Source: Saccoglossus kowalevskii
Taxonomy: Eukaryota; Hemichordata; Enteropneusta; Harrimaniidae
Assembly: GCF_000003605.2 (NCBI RefSeq)
Contig: NW_003144301.1
Coordinates: 28,946-53,216 of the forward strand
DNA length: 24,271 nt
Reading direction: 5' to 3'
The translations under genes and the position numbers were made by a program. Under the pieces are notes generated by a model that saw nothing but the letters and a program-made list of their open reading frames with translations, did not search any database and was not told the origin of the DNA. Shown in pieces: positions 11,401 to 20,289 of this stretch; the stretch's first letter is position 1, and each line of letters begins with the position of its first letter.

Positions 11401-14400
11401 CAATAAATGATGTCTCATAGATTACATTCAATATAAAAATAGTCGAAACGTGAAAGATAGTAATCCAACGTATTTAACGACTCCGTCCTCGACAACAGAG
11501 GTCACATTCTAATTTATCATCAGACGGAACAGCGTTCATGACTTGCAAGTTAATAGCAATTGAATGAGGCCTTTAGAGGGAACACCAAATCCCGTGTTCC
11601 CATCTGTCTATTTTACTGCGTGCACTTGACATTGATTTCAATTATTACATTCTTAGTATGTGCTGTAAAAATGGAATAAACGTTTTATTGTGTTTATTTT
11701 CGTAACCACCAAGGACCCCGGCTCTATGGGGGATTTTGTATACAATCTCAATATTACATCTCAGGAGTAATTCATTCAGGTGGATTTCGATTCATTCCCA
11801 CCGTTCAGCCTCGTTCTCAGACAGCCTTGAATCATCCTTCAACTCGCATCATAACGAGCACGTGATATACTGCATCACGTGACCTTGTCTGCCTCGAATC
11901 TATTAAAATTCAAATATATTAACATCTGCGACAGCTAACATAGACCTCCTTGAATGCTTTATAACATACGCGAGCATAAACAGTTGATGTGATGACGCAA
12001 TTAACGCAAGTTGACATTACAATGATTAAGCAATTACTCTTTTCAAGGTCTGGTCGCTAAGGCCTAACAAAAGTTATATTTAAGTTTTGTTTCTTAGCAG
12101 AACATTTTTTTGCGAGGCCTTAATACGGTTATACATCGGGCGATTATGGACATTTTTAATTTTTGCATTGTAGTGCGTTGTCAACGTGTACTGGGCAATC
12201 ATTGTTTTTTTCTTTCTTTCACCCCCACACGTACGTGTCAGTATAATTACATTGAGGCGTAGAAACAATCACACAATATTATGCATTTCAAAGGTGACTG
12301 ACAAATGTCTTACCAAAATATTTTGACAACCCGAGGGCAGTGCGGAGGGTAACGGAAAGTAGTACACTCCGAAAGGATCGTAAAATGATACACGCCTCCT
12401 CTAAATAAACCAGGCAGTTCATTATCAGTGGAGCGTTTCGCTTTAAAGGGATAAACCATTCTTCAGAATTTCATGCCGGCGGTGTTCGGTTGGATAAGTA
12501 ATTGCAATTTTGCAGAAAAAACAAACAAATCTGTATAAAGGCGACATCTGATTAGTTACATCTTGTTTCAACGAAAACATTTTATCCAGTAGAAACAGCC
12601 ACAGCCCCCTTACGTGGAAACACTAATGTCAATATAACCCCCGTAGAGTAAAACAGTCAAAACACAGCCCCTCTCCCATGAAAACAATGATAGTCACAAC
12701 ACGAGGGAAAACGTTTTTATATTATTAGGAATTCGATATTCACTGTCAGGTCAGGTTTTATAAATGCGTCTAAATTGTATTATCTTTTCGCATATGTTAA
12801 ATAAATCCATTTGGAGCTTGTCAATAAGATAACACATGCATTGAATGAAACACGGAATATTTCGAAGAACATCTAATATATCTATTATGTTAAGAGTTTC
12901 CGCTCTCATATTCAAGGAGACCCTTGACCTTTGCATCCGTGGAATAAACTAAGTAAGTGATATATGTGATAAGACAATAACAGTCGATAATAATAGTCGA
13001 GTATATATTTATTTACTTTTCAATACTTTTATTTGTCAAAATATTTAGAAGTAAATCTGATCATTCAATTTTTAAAATACGTACATCCACTTTATTAAAA
13101 CCAGGAAATACGTATACATATGATAACTGTTTTTTCATATAATGCATTTTAAAATTTGTCCATTTTTTGAGTTTTGAAAAAATATACGAAAATCTATCAT
13201 TTAAATTATTTAAGTTTTGCCGACTTGAAATGACCTAATGGCGACCAAGCGTAATGTAATCTATATTTGCCTCACTTAATACACTCAATTTTGACTGCCT
13301 ATTAGCAAATACAAAAATGGTGGCCAGACGTATTCAAAACAGTGCTATTCTGGATTCAAGGTAGTTTCTTTAAATGTAATCATCTATATTCTCAATAATT
13401 ATCTCCTTACACCAATTTTTAATAAAGGATACTCTCTTCGTTTTGTATAAGCCAAACATTGTTATTGTAATTTATATGTAAGTATTATTCTGCTATATAT
13501 TGCATATTGGAATATTTGCGTCAATAATCAATGAAATGGGAATTACATGTACTAGTATATGGATTGACTTTGACTACGCCTACCAAACAGAAGATTCAGC
13601 CTATCACGATTCATCCACGTGGCGATGACGTCACGCACGCTGTCGTTGGTCTACGTTGCGAGAAGTGGTACATTTCACTTTTGCATTTCGTGACTCAACG
13701 AAACCACTTCACCTAGAAAACATATCCATGAGGTTATAAAAACTGTCACTATGTTTGACGCAAATTTAAATTTTAACGATGGATAGTGACCAAAAATAAG
13801 GAATAATTCAAGCATAGATTACGTGTGTTTGGGAGTATCTCCCAGTGACCAGCTGATGGCGTCCTTTTGATAAATAATTTGACGTTTGTTACATGCAACG
13901 TATACAACTTGTGCTATACTTGCTTTTGAGGGTGGTTATTTCTTAAATAGAACTCAAATACAAAAAACAATTATAAGCAATAGTAAAAATATGATAACAT
14001 GTGTGGCCTACCCAAGATACAAATTAATAAAGGGCAGTGATGTATTCAAAAACTCGAAACTGAAATACTAAATGTAAAATTAATACTCTACATTACATAA
14101 CGATGATTAAAATCACAGACAACTGATACACTCAATCTAGAAAGTAAGTATTTTACCACGGTGGAATGGCAGAATAAATATGACGACAGAATAAACAATT
14201 TACTATAATATTTAACGTTACAAGAAAACTGTTTCAAAACTAGTTCATCCGCCATTTACCACGGAATACGAGAGGTTGGAGTAATTGTATGAGATTTTAT
14301 ATGAATTCTTTACTAATTAGAGTGGATAGTTTTATTATTATCATTGTAGCAAAGTATGTTCATGAAGAAATGACGCAATATAACCAACAAACTAAACAAA

Positions 14401-15922
14401 CAAAATTTAATTGTATCCAGTAGTGTGCAATGATCTGGAATTGTGTGGCATTTGTTTACTAATTAAATATGCACCGTATAGTACAAACAGTCCAATCAAA
14501 CAGCTTGTCTCTCGATAGTTTTTGTTCGACGTATTCAACTCTACCCTTTATATTTGCTTTGACTCAACTCAGAGATTGTAATAAAATTGAAAGGTGGTTT
14601 ATATGATGTATGTAGCAAGTTACGTTAACCACGAGACCAAAAAGTTTATATTACGTCGTAGTTATCTACAACGTAATCCTATTATAATGTCTTTTATTTT
14701 TCCACAGGACAATTAATTATCATCGATACATCGTCACATCGGATGAGTATTTCAAGAATTCTTTCCCAACGGTAAGAGTTGTTATGCACACTCGAAATAT
14801 CAGGAAAAAAAATCAAATTTCAAACTCACTTTAATCTGCATACCCACGAGATTTGTCATATTTGTCACGTGACTTGGGTATCTTTTTATACTGTAAAATA
14901 TTTTTTAGCTAATTTAAATCCGTAATTTCGGTAATTAAAATCTCTTTAATGTAAAATAAAGTATATTCCCGCAATGAGATTGTTGGTACTTAACTAAATT
15001 AAAATTCTGTTAATTAGTGCATTGACTCAAATTCGTTAAAATGGCATGAAGCTATTTCAACTTTCTTTACAGTATTTTAAAACTCGAACAGAGAAGCATC
15101 TTACTTTTGTATAACTCAATCTCATGCACGCTCGCAAAGTTCTCATTTTTCACGTATTCAATGTTTACAGGCATTTCGATGGTTTTTGGTGAAGATGGTA
15201 CGCAAGAATGTTCGTAATAATCTGCATGCTCACGGTATTGGTCGCCACTCCAAGGATGAAATATACCGCATTGCACAAGACGACTTGAAAGCCATATCAC
15301 AATACCTTGGTAAGTCTGTAATAGCTCTCTCATGCTGTCAGAGCTTTAAAGTTGTTTTAAAGCCTTCTGCGCATGCTCATATACTTGTACTCATATGTAT
15401 ATGTACATAGACATGCTTACATGTAAATCAGTTGTTTTAGATTTCATCATTTGCTTCAACTATATTAACAATTGTCTTTGTGTATTTTCAGGTGAGAAGA
15501 CGTATTTCTTCGGCGACAGCCCTACAACAGTTGATGCCACGCTGTTCGGAATCTTGGCCCAAATTGTTTGGGCGATGCCAGGATCGCCCCATGAAAAGTT
15601 CGCCACGGAGGAGTGCACTAACTTAAAGCCTTACTGTGAAAGAATCAAAGAGAAATATTACCCAGACTGGGATGAATTATTAGCTAAGACCAAAGGATCC
15701 AAAGCGGATGCAGCTCCGGCAGAAGAGACTAAAGAAGAAGAAAAGAAAGATGAAGTTGAAGGTGAAACAAAAGAAGAGGAAGCAGAGGAAGACAAAAAAG
15801 ATGGTGATGATGGAGATAAAGCGGCCAACGGAGAGGCAGGCGGTGATGAAAATGCAGCTGATGAGAAACCAGACGGTGAAAGTGGTGACAAAGGCGGCGG
15901 GGAAGGCGAAGCCAAAGAATAA
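5276..15922 (+). CDS. faxc: Failed axon connections (Fax/FAXC)-like protein, 5 coding exons, complete
   Basis: Joining 5276-5470, 7454-7620, 14708-14771, 15171-15309 and 15492-15922 gives 996 nt, an uninterrupted 331-aa protein plus TAA. All four introns are GT-AG and in phase. Residues 20-85 resemble the GST_N_4 thioredoxin-like half: LHQFAP, SAFCLKLETYLRMSDVPYE, then GKLPWIEY with the presumptive cis-Pro69, and IPDS (78-81). Residues 120-250 resemble GST_C_6: YWTINYHRY, HGIGRHSKDEIY (163-174), FFGDSPTTVDAT with a T200-x-x-D203 N-capping box, and YCERIKEKYYPDW (236-248). Residues 260-331 form an acidic Glu/Lys/Gly-rich tail without globular character. I see no signal peptide or transmembrane helix, so a cytosolic or peripherally membrane-associated protein is likely. 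Drosophila fax was found as a genetic enhancer of Abl in axon development, and the biochemical activity of the family is unsettled. The start is the first Met after an in-frame TAA at 5249-5251, and it has A at -3 and G at +4. Family assignment is firm; the symbol rests on recalled homology. Confidence 0.93.
6879..6891 (+). promoter_or_regulatory. Perfect DR1 nuclear-receptor-type site in intron 1
   Basis: TGACCTATGACCT is two exact TGACCT half-sites (AGGTCA on the minus strand) separated by one base. This is the DR1 arrangement recognised by RXR, HNF4 and COUP-TF type receptors. It lies 1.4 kb into intron 1. Confidence 0.45.
7346..7372. repeat. Compound microsatellite C10-(AC)9
   Basis: A run of ten C is followed directly by AC dinucleotides up to the ccatgg at 7373. 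It lies about 80 nt upstream of the exon 2 acceptor. CA tracts near splice sites can bind hnRNP L, so allele length may matter to exon 2 splicing; that is inference. Confidence 0.9.
7454..7620 (+). CDS. faxc: Fax-like coding exon 2 (residues 66-121)
   Basis: The exon opens with GKLPWIEYKGQEIPDSSF after the acceptor ttattatag. This matches the family's GK-x-P-(W/F)-I stretch and completes the GST-N-like fold. It then runs through NKEFEVDLNKDLSDVNKGAAKAF into the first helix of the C-terminal domain. It ends with TG, two bases of the Trp121 codon, directly before a canonical gtgagt donor. No ORF with an ATG covers this exon, so a simple ORF scan misses it. Confidence 0.92.
9331..9541. mobile_element. 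MITE copy 2 in intron 2 (same family as 618-829)
   Basis: Roughly 90% identical to the upstream copy over its whole length and in the same orientation, with TACTGTAAA and TTTACAGTA ends and flanking TA. The ends coincide exactly with those of copy 1, which defines the element as about 211 bp. There is no open frame, so it is non-autonomous. Confidence 0.87.
10208..10275. promoter_or_regulatory. Paired RFX X-box-like sites in intron 2
   Basis: GTCACCATAGCAAC at 10262-10275 is a full match to the X-box consensus GTNRCCATRGNAAC. GTAACCATGGCAAT at 10208-10221 matches at all but the last base. Between them TCAATCAC (10229-10236) and GTGATTGA (10244-10251) form a perfect dyad. RFX factors drive ciliary and neuronal genes in animals, and a neural Fax-type gene would be a plausible target. 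Confidence 0.45.
12601..12698. repeat. Degenerate tandem pair in intron 2
   Basis: Two related stretches, about 12601-12633 and 12664-12698, share CAGCCCC followed by a GAAAACA-like and an ATGTCA/TAGTCA-like segment. The similarity is weak. Confidence 0.25.
13616..13633. promoter_or_regulatory. E-box plus CRE cluster in intron 2
   Basis: CACGTG at 13616-13621 is followed four bases later by a perfect CRE, TGACGTCA (13626-13633). The surrounding bases are locally GC-rich. This is a candidate bHLH/CREB-type element. Confidence 0.35.
14708..14771 (+). CDS. faxc: Fax-like coding exon 3 (residues 121-142)
   Basis: This 64-nt exon sits between acceptor tttttccacag and donor gtaaga. The leading G completes the Trp codon split across intron 2. 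It encodes TINYHRYIVTSDEYFKNSFPT, so the join reads YWTINYHRYI, comparable to the YWTLAYCQWV-type segment of FAXC proteins. It ends in phase 0. It is too short to show up as an independent ORF. The phase match on both sides and the family match make it convincing. Confidence 0.88.
14772..15170 (+). other. Intron 3 (399 nt)
   Basis: The donor is gtaaga and the acceptor atgtttacag. Almost half of it is a TACTGTAAA-ended element (14889-15074). A GTCACGTGAC palindrome lies at 14864-14873. Confidence 0.88.
14889..15074. mobile_element. Related TACTGTAAA-ended MITE in intron 3
   Basis: TACTGTAAA at 14889-14897 and TTTACAGTA at 15066-15074 form an inverted pair bounded by TA. The interior is AATTTAAA/AATTAAAA-rich and differs from the 618 and 9331 copies. 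This suggests a sister family sharing the same transposase ends. It is spliced out with intron 3. Confidence 0.6.
15171..15309 (+). CDS. faxc: Fax-like coding exon 4 (residues 143-189)
   Basis: It begins AFRWFLVKMVRKNVRNN after acceptor atgtttacag and continues with HAHGIGRHSKDEIYRIAQDD, the most diagnostic motif of the Fax/FAXC group (GIGR-x-S-x-x-E-I/V-Y). It ends in YLG with the first base of the Gly codon, followed by gtaagt. The basic, amphipathic 143-160 segment precedes the conserved motif as in other family members. Confidence 0.93.
15310..15491 (+). other. Intron 4 (182 nt)
   Basis: The donor is gtaagt and the acceptor tgtattttcag. It is the shortest intron, has no repeats and splits the Gly189 codon after its first base. 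Confidence 0.9.
15492..15922 (+). CDS. faxc: Fax-like coding exon 5 (residues 189-331, stop TAA)
   Basis: It starts within the Gly189 codon after acceptor tgtattttcag. It encodes EKTYFFGDSPTTVDATLFG, AQIVWAMPG and ECTNLKPYCERIKEKYYPDW, the conserved C-terminal helices. From residue 260 the composition changes sharply to Glu, Lys, Asp, Gly and Ala with no hydrophobic clusters, which predicts disorder. Purine-rich sequence over 15709-15919 gives long open frames on both strands. Only the sense frame continues the conserved domain. Confidence 0.95.
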
Positions 15923-16145
15923 AATCTCTCATAATCAGTGTTCAATCTTCTAAAATACAACCGAACTTAGAGGCTCTAAGGGCTTTGTATATTAATGTAT
16001 ATTCATCTGCCAGTAATTAGTATCCTGTAGCTTTCTATGATATTCTCTCTTATACTAGACATGTAATAGTTAGTGACGTAACGCTTTAGTAGAGTCCTGG
16101 CACACTTGGAGCCTCTATATGAATAAAACAAAACAAAAAAACTAG
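15923..16145 (+). other. 3' UTR and poly(A) signal
   Basis: The first clear AATAAA downstream of the stop is at 16122-16127, followed by A-rich sequence, so cleavage near 16140-16150 gives a 3' UTR of about 220 nt. A second AATAAA at 15918-15923 overlaps the stop codon itself and could give a minimal 3' UTR if used. I see no strong GT-rich downstream element, so longer 3' ends are possible. Confidence 0.5.
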
Positions 16146-16564
16146 ACATACCTGTCCACACAGTGAAAGTTACCCATTTGTTTATAGACTTGAAGCATAC
16201 AAATAGTTATGAGTTGATCATGTGACTTGTTATTATGATCACTAAAATCTTCAGTTCTTGTACAGCAAATGGATCATTTTTACTAATATTATAATATTAC
16301 TAGTTGCATTTTATGGCGTTTTTATTGTTTTCACATTCTATACATAAGTATATGTGTGAAGTATGCCAGCGTCAGTGCGTTTTTGTCATTATTAGTATTA
16401 TGTGCTTCCCATCATGCACCTGGTCCAATAATCCGTGTTGCAGGCAATATCTGAACACTATGTTTGTTTATTGCGAATAACAAGGGATTAGTGGAACAAT
16501 GTCATGTTTTTTTTTGTTTCCAGCATATACTGCCAGCCAACCACTATGGTGCTAAATAGTCAGT
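16146..16564. other. 3' flank of the Fax-like gene
   Basis: TTCCCATCATGCACC at about 16407-16421 is a partial ZNF143-like match. Otherwise featureless. It could be a 3' UTR extension if the 16122 poly(A) signal is skipped. Confidence 0.4.
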
Positions 16565-16805
16565 GATTGGTCAGATGAAATGATACGATATTCTGATTGG
16601 TTAACTGGATGAAACGATATCGTTTATTGGACATCTCAACTGTTATAACTGAATCTGTTCATGTTTAGTGACGGATAGAATAGTTATATTTCTGATCTCT
16701 CAAAATTTAATGCTATCTTTGATTGGATAATGTGTTATCCAATGATATCGATGATTACATGGTTAGATATCTAACGATATCGTTGATTGGACATGTTCAT
16801 ATCTA
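16565..16805. repeat. Palindromic GATATC / ATTGG module array
   Basis: A module built from a GATATC palindrome followed by ATTGGACAT occurs at 16612-16633 and 16773-16794, with degenerate versions near 16583-16602 and 16739-16760. Perfect palindromes are AAACGATATCGTTT (16612-16625), GTTAGATATCTAAC (16762-16775) and AACGATATCGTT (16773-16784). ATTGGATAA/TTATCCAAT (16722-16743) is a hairpin. Six ATTGG/CCAAT boxes lie in the stretch. It could be a diverged repeat family or a CCAAT-rich regulatory element. Confidence 0.5.
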
Positions 16806-17152
16806 ACGACTTCATTTTAATTTCCAAATATTTTATTTGTTAGACATTTGCCAAGGTTTGAATGAAAACGAAACGTATTCTTTTTATTTTCAAGCATGTT
16901 ATGAAACAGTTTTAATTAAATCACGTGACGTGTCTTCATTATTGACCGGACATGGTAGGCGACGACATTTTACAAATTGTCTTCCGAATTTTCGATAATC
17001 TCGACTGTATGTGTCATTTGATTTTGGCGAATTGTGAGTCATTACTCAGTTATAAAAAGATAACGTTTTCAAGACATTTCTAAGTTTATTAGTTATATTT
17101 ATATTTTTATACTTATTTTCCTCGTTTGAATGATATTATGCCACGAACCAAC
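16806..17152. other. Intergenic, one E-box
   Basis: TCACGTGACGTG at 16921-16932 contains a CACGTG hexamer. Nothing else is identified. Confidence 0.5.
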
Positions 17153-17246
17153 CAATCACGTGATCACGGCTAATTTCACAATCGAAGGATCTGAATATCG
17201 ACGTCATGACATTCCCATGAGTTGCCAAGTAACGTGAAAGATGGCG
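17153..17246 (+). promoter_or_regulatory. Promoter-like block: CCAAT, E-box, AAGATGGCGGC
   Basis: CCAAT with CACGTG (17153-17162) is followed by AAGATGGCGGC at about 17238-17248, the YY1-type motif common just downstream of animal start sites. No TATA box is seen. The ATG inside the motif meets TAG after two codons. If real, it would start an uncharacterised rightward transcript. Confidence 0.3.
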
Positions 17247-17488
17247 GCCTAGTTGGTTACGCTCATACAGATGTCATCAGCTTTCGCATAAAACAGGTGT
17301 CAGTATACGCAGTGTAGACAATGCTTATTTTTGTAATGGCAACTGATTTATTTATATCAAGGATGGTGATAGCACTGTGATTTTATTGTGATGTGCCTAT
17401 TGACTTTTGTCTCGTCAACATTCCTGAATACTTTTTTTGTAAGACGTCGTTTCTTTATTGCAGATATTGTGAATAATTCATGAAATAA

Positions 17489-17536
17489 ATGTTATGTGGC
17501 GAACACTGTTGTAGAATTATTATGTGTGATAGTGAC

Positions 17537-17568
<32 letters not shown>

Positions 17569-18055
17569 GTCTAAAGAACACTTCGATATGTGTATATATA
17601 TATGTCTAAAGAACACTTCGATATCATCTTTACACCAACAATGCCAATTATGTTCAGATCTCGCAGAACAAACTACCAATAAGCATGCGCGTTTAATGTT
17701 ACTTTCCAATAAGGCGCGTTCTAATTGGATGACAAATACTATCAACTACATTGATTTGCATAGGTGTAACAGCGATGATGTTGAGCGACTGAACAAGGAA
17801 AGGGAAAATGATTTCCCCCGACGAATCCCTCTGAGAGATTGTTTGAAATCACTCTCCCCGTCTAGATTAGTTAAAGCAGTAAGAACAATGATGGAGACTG
17901 CAACCCTTGTTATCACCTGCCATAAGTGCATTCAATTTATACTCGAACCAAAAGAAGAAATATATTTCTCTCAGAAAACCTCAATATTATGTTGGCATGT
18001 GCAACAAATGTATATTTATCGTCAGTCTGACCGTTGGTGGCGTATATCAATATAG
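17489..18055 (+). other. Unrecognised 188-codon open frame, probably non-coding
   Basis: This is the longest open stretch outside the Fax-like gene. Its N-terminal part is translated TA microsatellite (IYIYIY) and the duplicated 23-bp unit. The remainder, including KHARLMLLSNKARSNW and LNKERENDFPRRIPLRD, is not similar to any family I know. It sits 240 bp after the ATGGCGG promoter-like block. Codon use is unremarkable. Chance is the best explanation, though a lineage-specific exon cannot be excluded. Confidence 0.12.
17539..17624. repeat. (TA)n tract and duplicated 23-bp unit
   Basis: A GT(AT)n tract runs over about 17539-17568. ATGTCTAAAGAACACTTCGA plus TAT occurs identically at 17567-17589 and 17602-17624, each preceded by a TA tract. 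This is a recent tandem duplication with microsatellite expansion in the first unit. Confidence 0.9.
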
Positions 18056-18368
18056 GGAATCTCGGAATTTCTGGACAACTACAATGTTACTGCTAGGAGA
18101 ACGCTAATGGTAGTTGGCGGCCTGTATGGGGTCCAGTAAACGTCCGAAGCTCGCCCGAATTGCCATACTTTAACCAATACTGCGAGTTTTAGGTGTGTTT
18201 ATTGCAGCCATATCGCGGGTTATCTGTACGTGCTTTACGTAACTCCTTTTGTATAGAAGTATGACTTTAGAAATCACACCTGGTTCATATACATATCGTA
18301 TTGCATGTTGCTGTCAGCCATAAACTACCTGCTTAACATTTACACAGCTCGTCGATTTGAAAATCGTT
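18056..18368. other. Intergenic, nothing recognised
   Basis: Unremarkable sequence between the spurious ORF and the isolated B box. Confidence 0.5.
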
Positions 18369-18379
18369 GGTTCGAATCC
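18369..18379 (+). other. Isolated tRNA-type B box
   Basis: GGTTCGAATCC is a perfect Pol III B box, preceded by a stem CGATT...AATCG that recalls an anticodon arm. No acceptable D arm, A box or acceptor stem is found, so it is at best a decayed tRNA-derived SINE. Confidence 0.2.
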
Positions 18380-20266
18380 AGTGTGTTGCTGCCTAAAAAT
18401 AGACCATTCATTTGAAATACCATTTGGATTATATAAAATGTACATTCCCAATAATAAGTTGTGTACTTCAAGTCACGTGGTAAATACCTACATCCGTAAA
18501 ACAGTCTTCTTCAAATAAATGTGTATTGTGGGTACTTTTCTGGTAAAAACACCTCCGCTGTCAAGGGTTAGTAGACTGTTATGATTAGTATTACTCTAGA
18601 ATAGAAATAGTATACAAGCAGATTTATCTGAAAAGTTGAAGGGTTACCAGCCAATTTGTCGAGAAAATTATGGTTGTATTTTAGTATTTTGTCAGTATTA
18701 TAACACTTTCACTTTTATGTCGTATTGTCGGCTGGTGACATGGGCTGAAACAATAATATACTGGTAATGTTTGACCGCTTTTTGTTTTCCTGAATTATTT
18801 TAAAATCTACGTTTTAAAAAGTGTTGTGTTCTATGGAAGTGTTCTAAAAATAGCGATTCTTGAAAAATATTAGGACAAGTTTCTTAAAATACGTCACTGT
18901 AACATACGCGAAATGCTATTTCATGTCATGAGACAATATCTTTATGGTTTTACATAAACCAATGAATATTGTCATGTGATTTATGACCAACTTTTCCAAA
19001 AAATATAATAAGGCTTCTACCCTAATCCAAAGTCACGCTAACAATAGCAAAAACTTTCTGCCCCGAAAAATAACCACAATTCTTTATGGCAGAACGTGAC
19101 AAAACATTACTATCCAACACCATGTTTTATTTAGAGCGAAAATTTAAAAATAGATATAGGGTATATAGGCAGCGTTGTAATGTATTCATATTAGGCAGTA
19201 GTTTGAAAATGCTACGGACGTGAGGTGCGCCCTCATCTATGAGGATGTGTAGTATATGTGCTATATATAAGTCGGCTTTGGTTTTGACAACAGTTCGTAT
19301 GGTAAATTCGGAGGAGGCCCAGTTGTAAACAATAGACAATCTAAGGAATTTAGGGGAGAATGATTTTCTGGAAAGGCGCATTGAAGAATTTTTGTTTCAT
19401 TGTTACTGTCAATGTCACTATCATTTTGGCGTCTCGCAACTTGCAGTGAGATGTTTGGCATTTTCCCTAAACTGTGTGTAACTCATGTTTCAAATTCCTT
19501 TTACTTGGCAATTCATGTCTGTCACGGCACTTGTCTAACTCTTTAAGTCCTGTTTTAGTGGGCTTGCTATTAAGAGAACGTTTTTACCAGTCCAAGTATC
19601 TATACACACGATCAATCAAGCTGAACTTCAGTCACTAAGATAAACACACATCTCAAATACTACAAGCAATTCATGATAAAGAACGCTTTGATGAGAGTGG
19701 CTGTGACATAGTTGAGACTGGTTACTGTACTGTTATATGATGTCGGTATATAACCACAATCCAGACAGGATAAACCGGGCTTGTTGAAGACAAAGAATAG
19801 AGTGGCAATCGTCACAACGCTTGTAGAACAGCGGTGCTAGATTCCCCCGGCTACCGTAATTCGTTCGTGGTTCTCGGATACTGAGAAATTTTTTTTGATC
19901 ATCCATAACCTCGTTAAAATAAACGATTCGTAACTAATCCACGCAATGCTAAGTAACACAGACTGGTAATCCAATTTAATAGGCGGTTGAGAAGCGAGTT
20001 CCTATGCTCTGAGCTGGTGGTGAAAAATAAAAGACCCGAACGCCCTCATGCGATCAGGGATCACACACCCCTGACCTATTCCGTAATTTATTTGTGACAT
20101 GTTTATTCTCATCTGTATATATATAATCACACACTATATGTAAGTAAAATTATACAATTGCTGATTGAGAATTCATAGTTGTAATTGTAATTGTTTCACT
20201 AAACTATATATGTGGGCACACGTAAACATTTTGTTATATGTTGAACATGGAATGAAGGGGACAGTA
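18380..20266. other. Intergenic, nothing recognised
   Basis: Nearly 1.9 kb with one CACGTG at 18474 and a weak ATCAGGG/CCCTGAC hairpin near 20053-20076. The small open frames, including those on the minus strand around 19127-19461, have no recognisable motifs. Confidence 0.55.
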
Positions 20267-20281
20267 TCAATCAATCAATCA
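20267..20281. repeat. (TCAA)n microsatellite
   Basis: Just under four TCAA units lie next to the left end of the possible TTAA-flanked element. Confidence 0.7.
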
Positions 20282-20289
20282 GTATTGTT

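Larger units (their letters stand above)
7621..14707 (+). other. Intron 2 (7087 nt)
   Basis: The donor is gtgagt and the acceptor tcttttatttttccacag. It has no recognisable additional exon. It contains a complete MITE (9331-9541), two RFX X-box-like sites (10208-10275), nine CACGTG hexamers (one each starting at 7633, 8127, 9954, 10409, 10416, 10846, 11124, 11859 and 11876; a tenth is in the CRE cluster at 13616), a C-run near 10624-10630 and a degenerate tandem pair (about 12601-12698). The rest is unremarkable AT-rich sequence. Confidence 0.85.

Noticed and set aside
15708-15953. Plus-strand Lys-rich open frame of 81 codons within exon 5
   Set aside because: It overlaps the conserved frame in another phase and consists of Lys/Met/Arg runs produced by AAG/ATG-rich DNA.
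15658-15960. Minus-strand Ser/Pro-rich open frame of 100 codons
   Set aside because: It is the antisense shadow of the purine-rich acidic tail of exon 5; composition alone keeps the frame open.
18311-18395. tRNA gene
   Set aside because: Only the T-loop box and a short anticodon-like stem are present; there is no D arm, A box or pairing acceptor stem.
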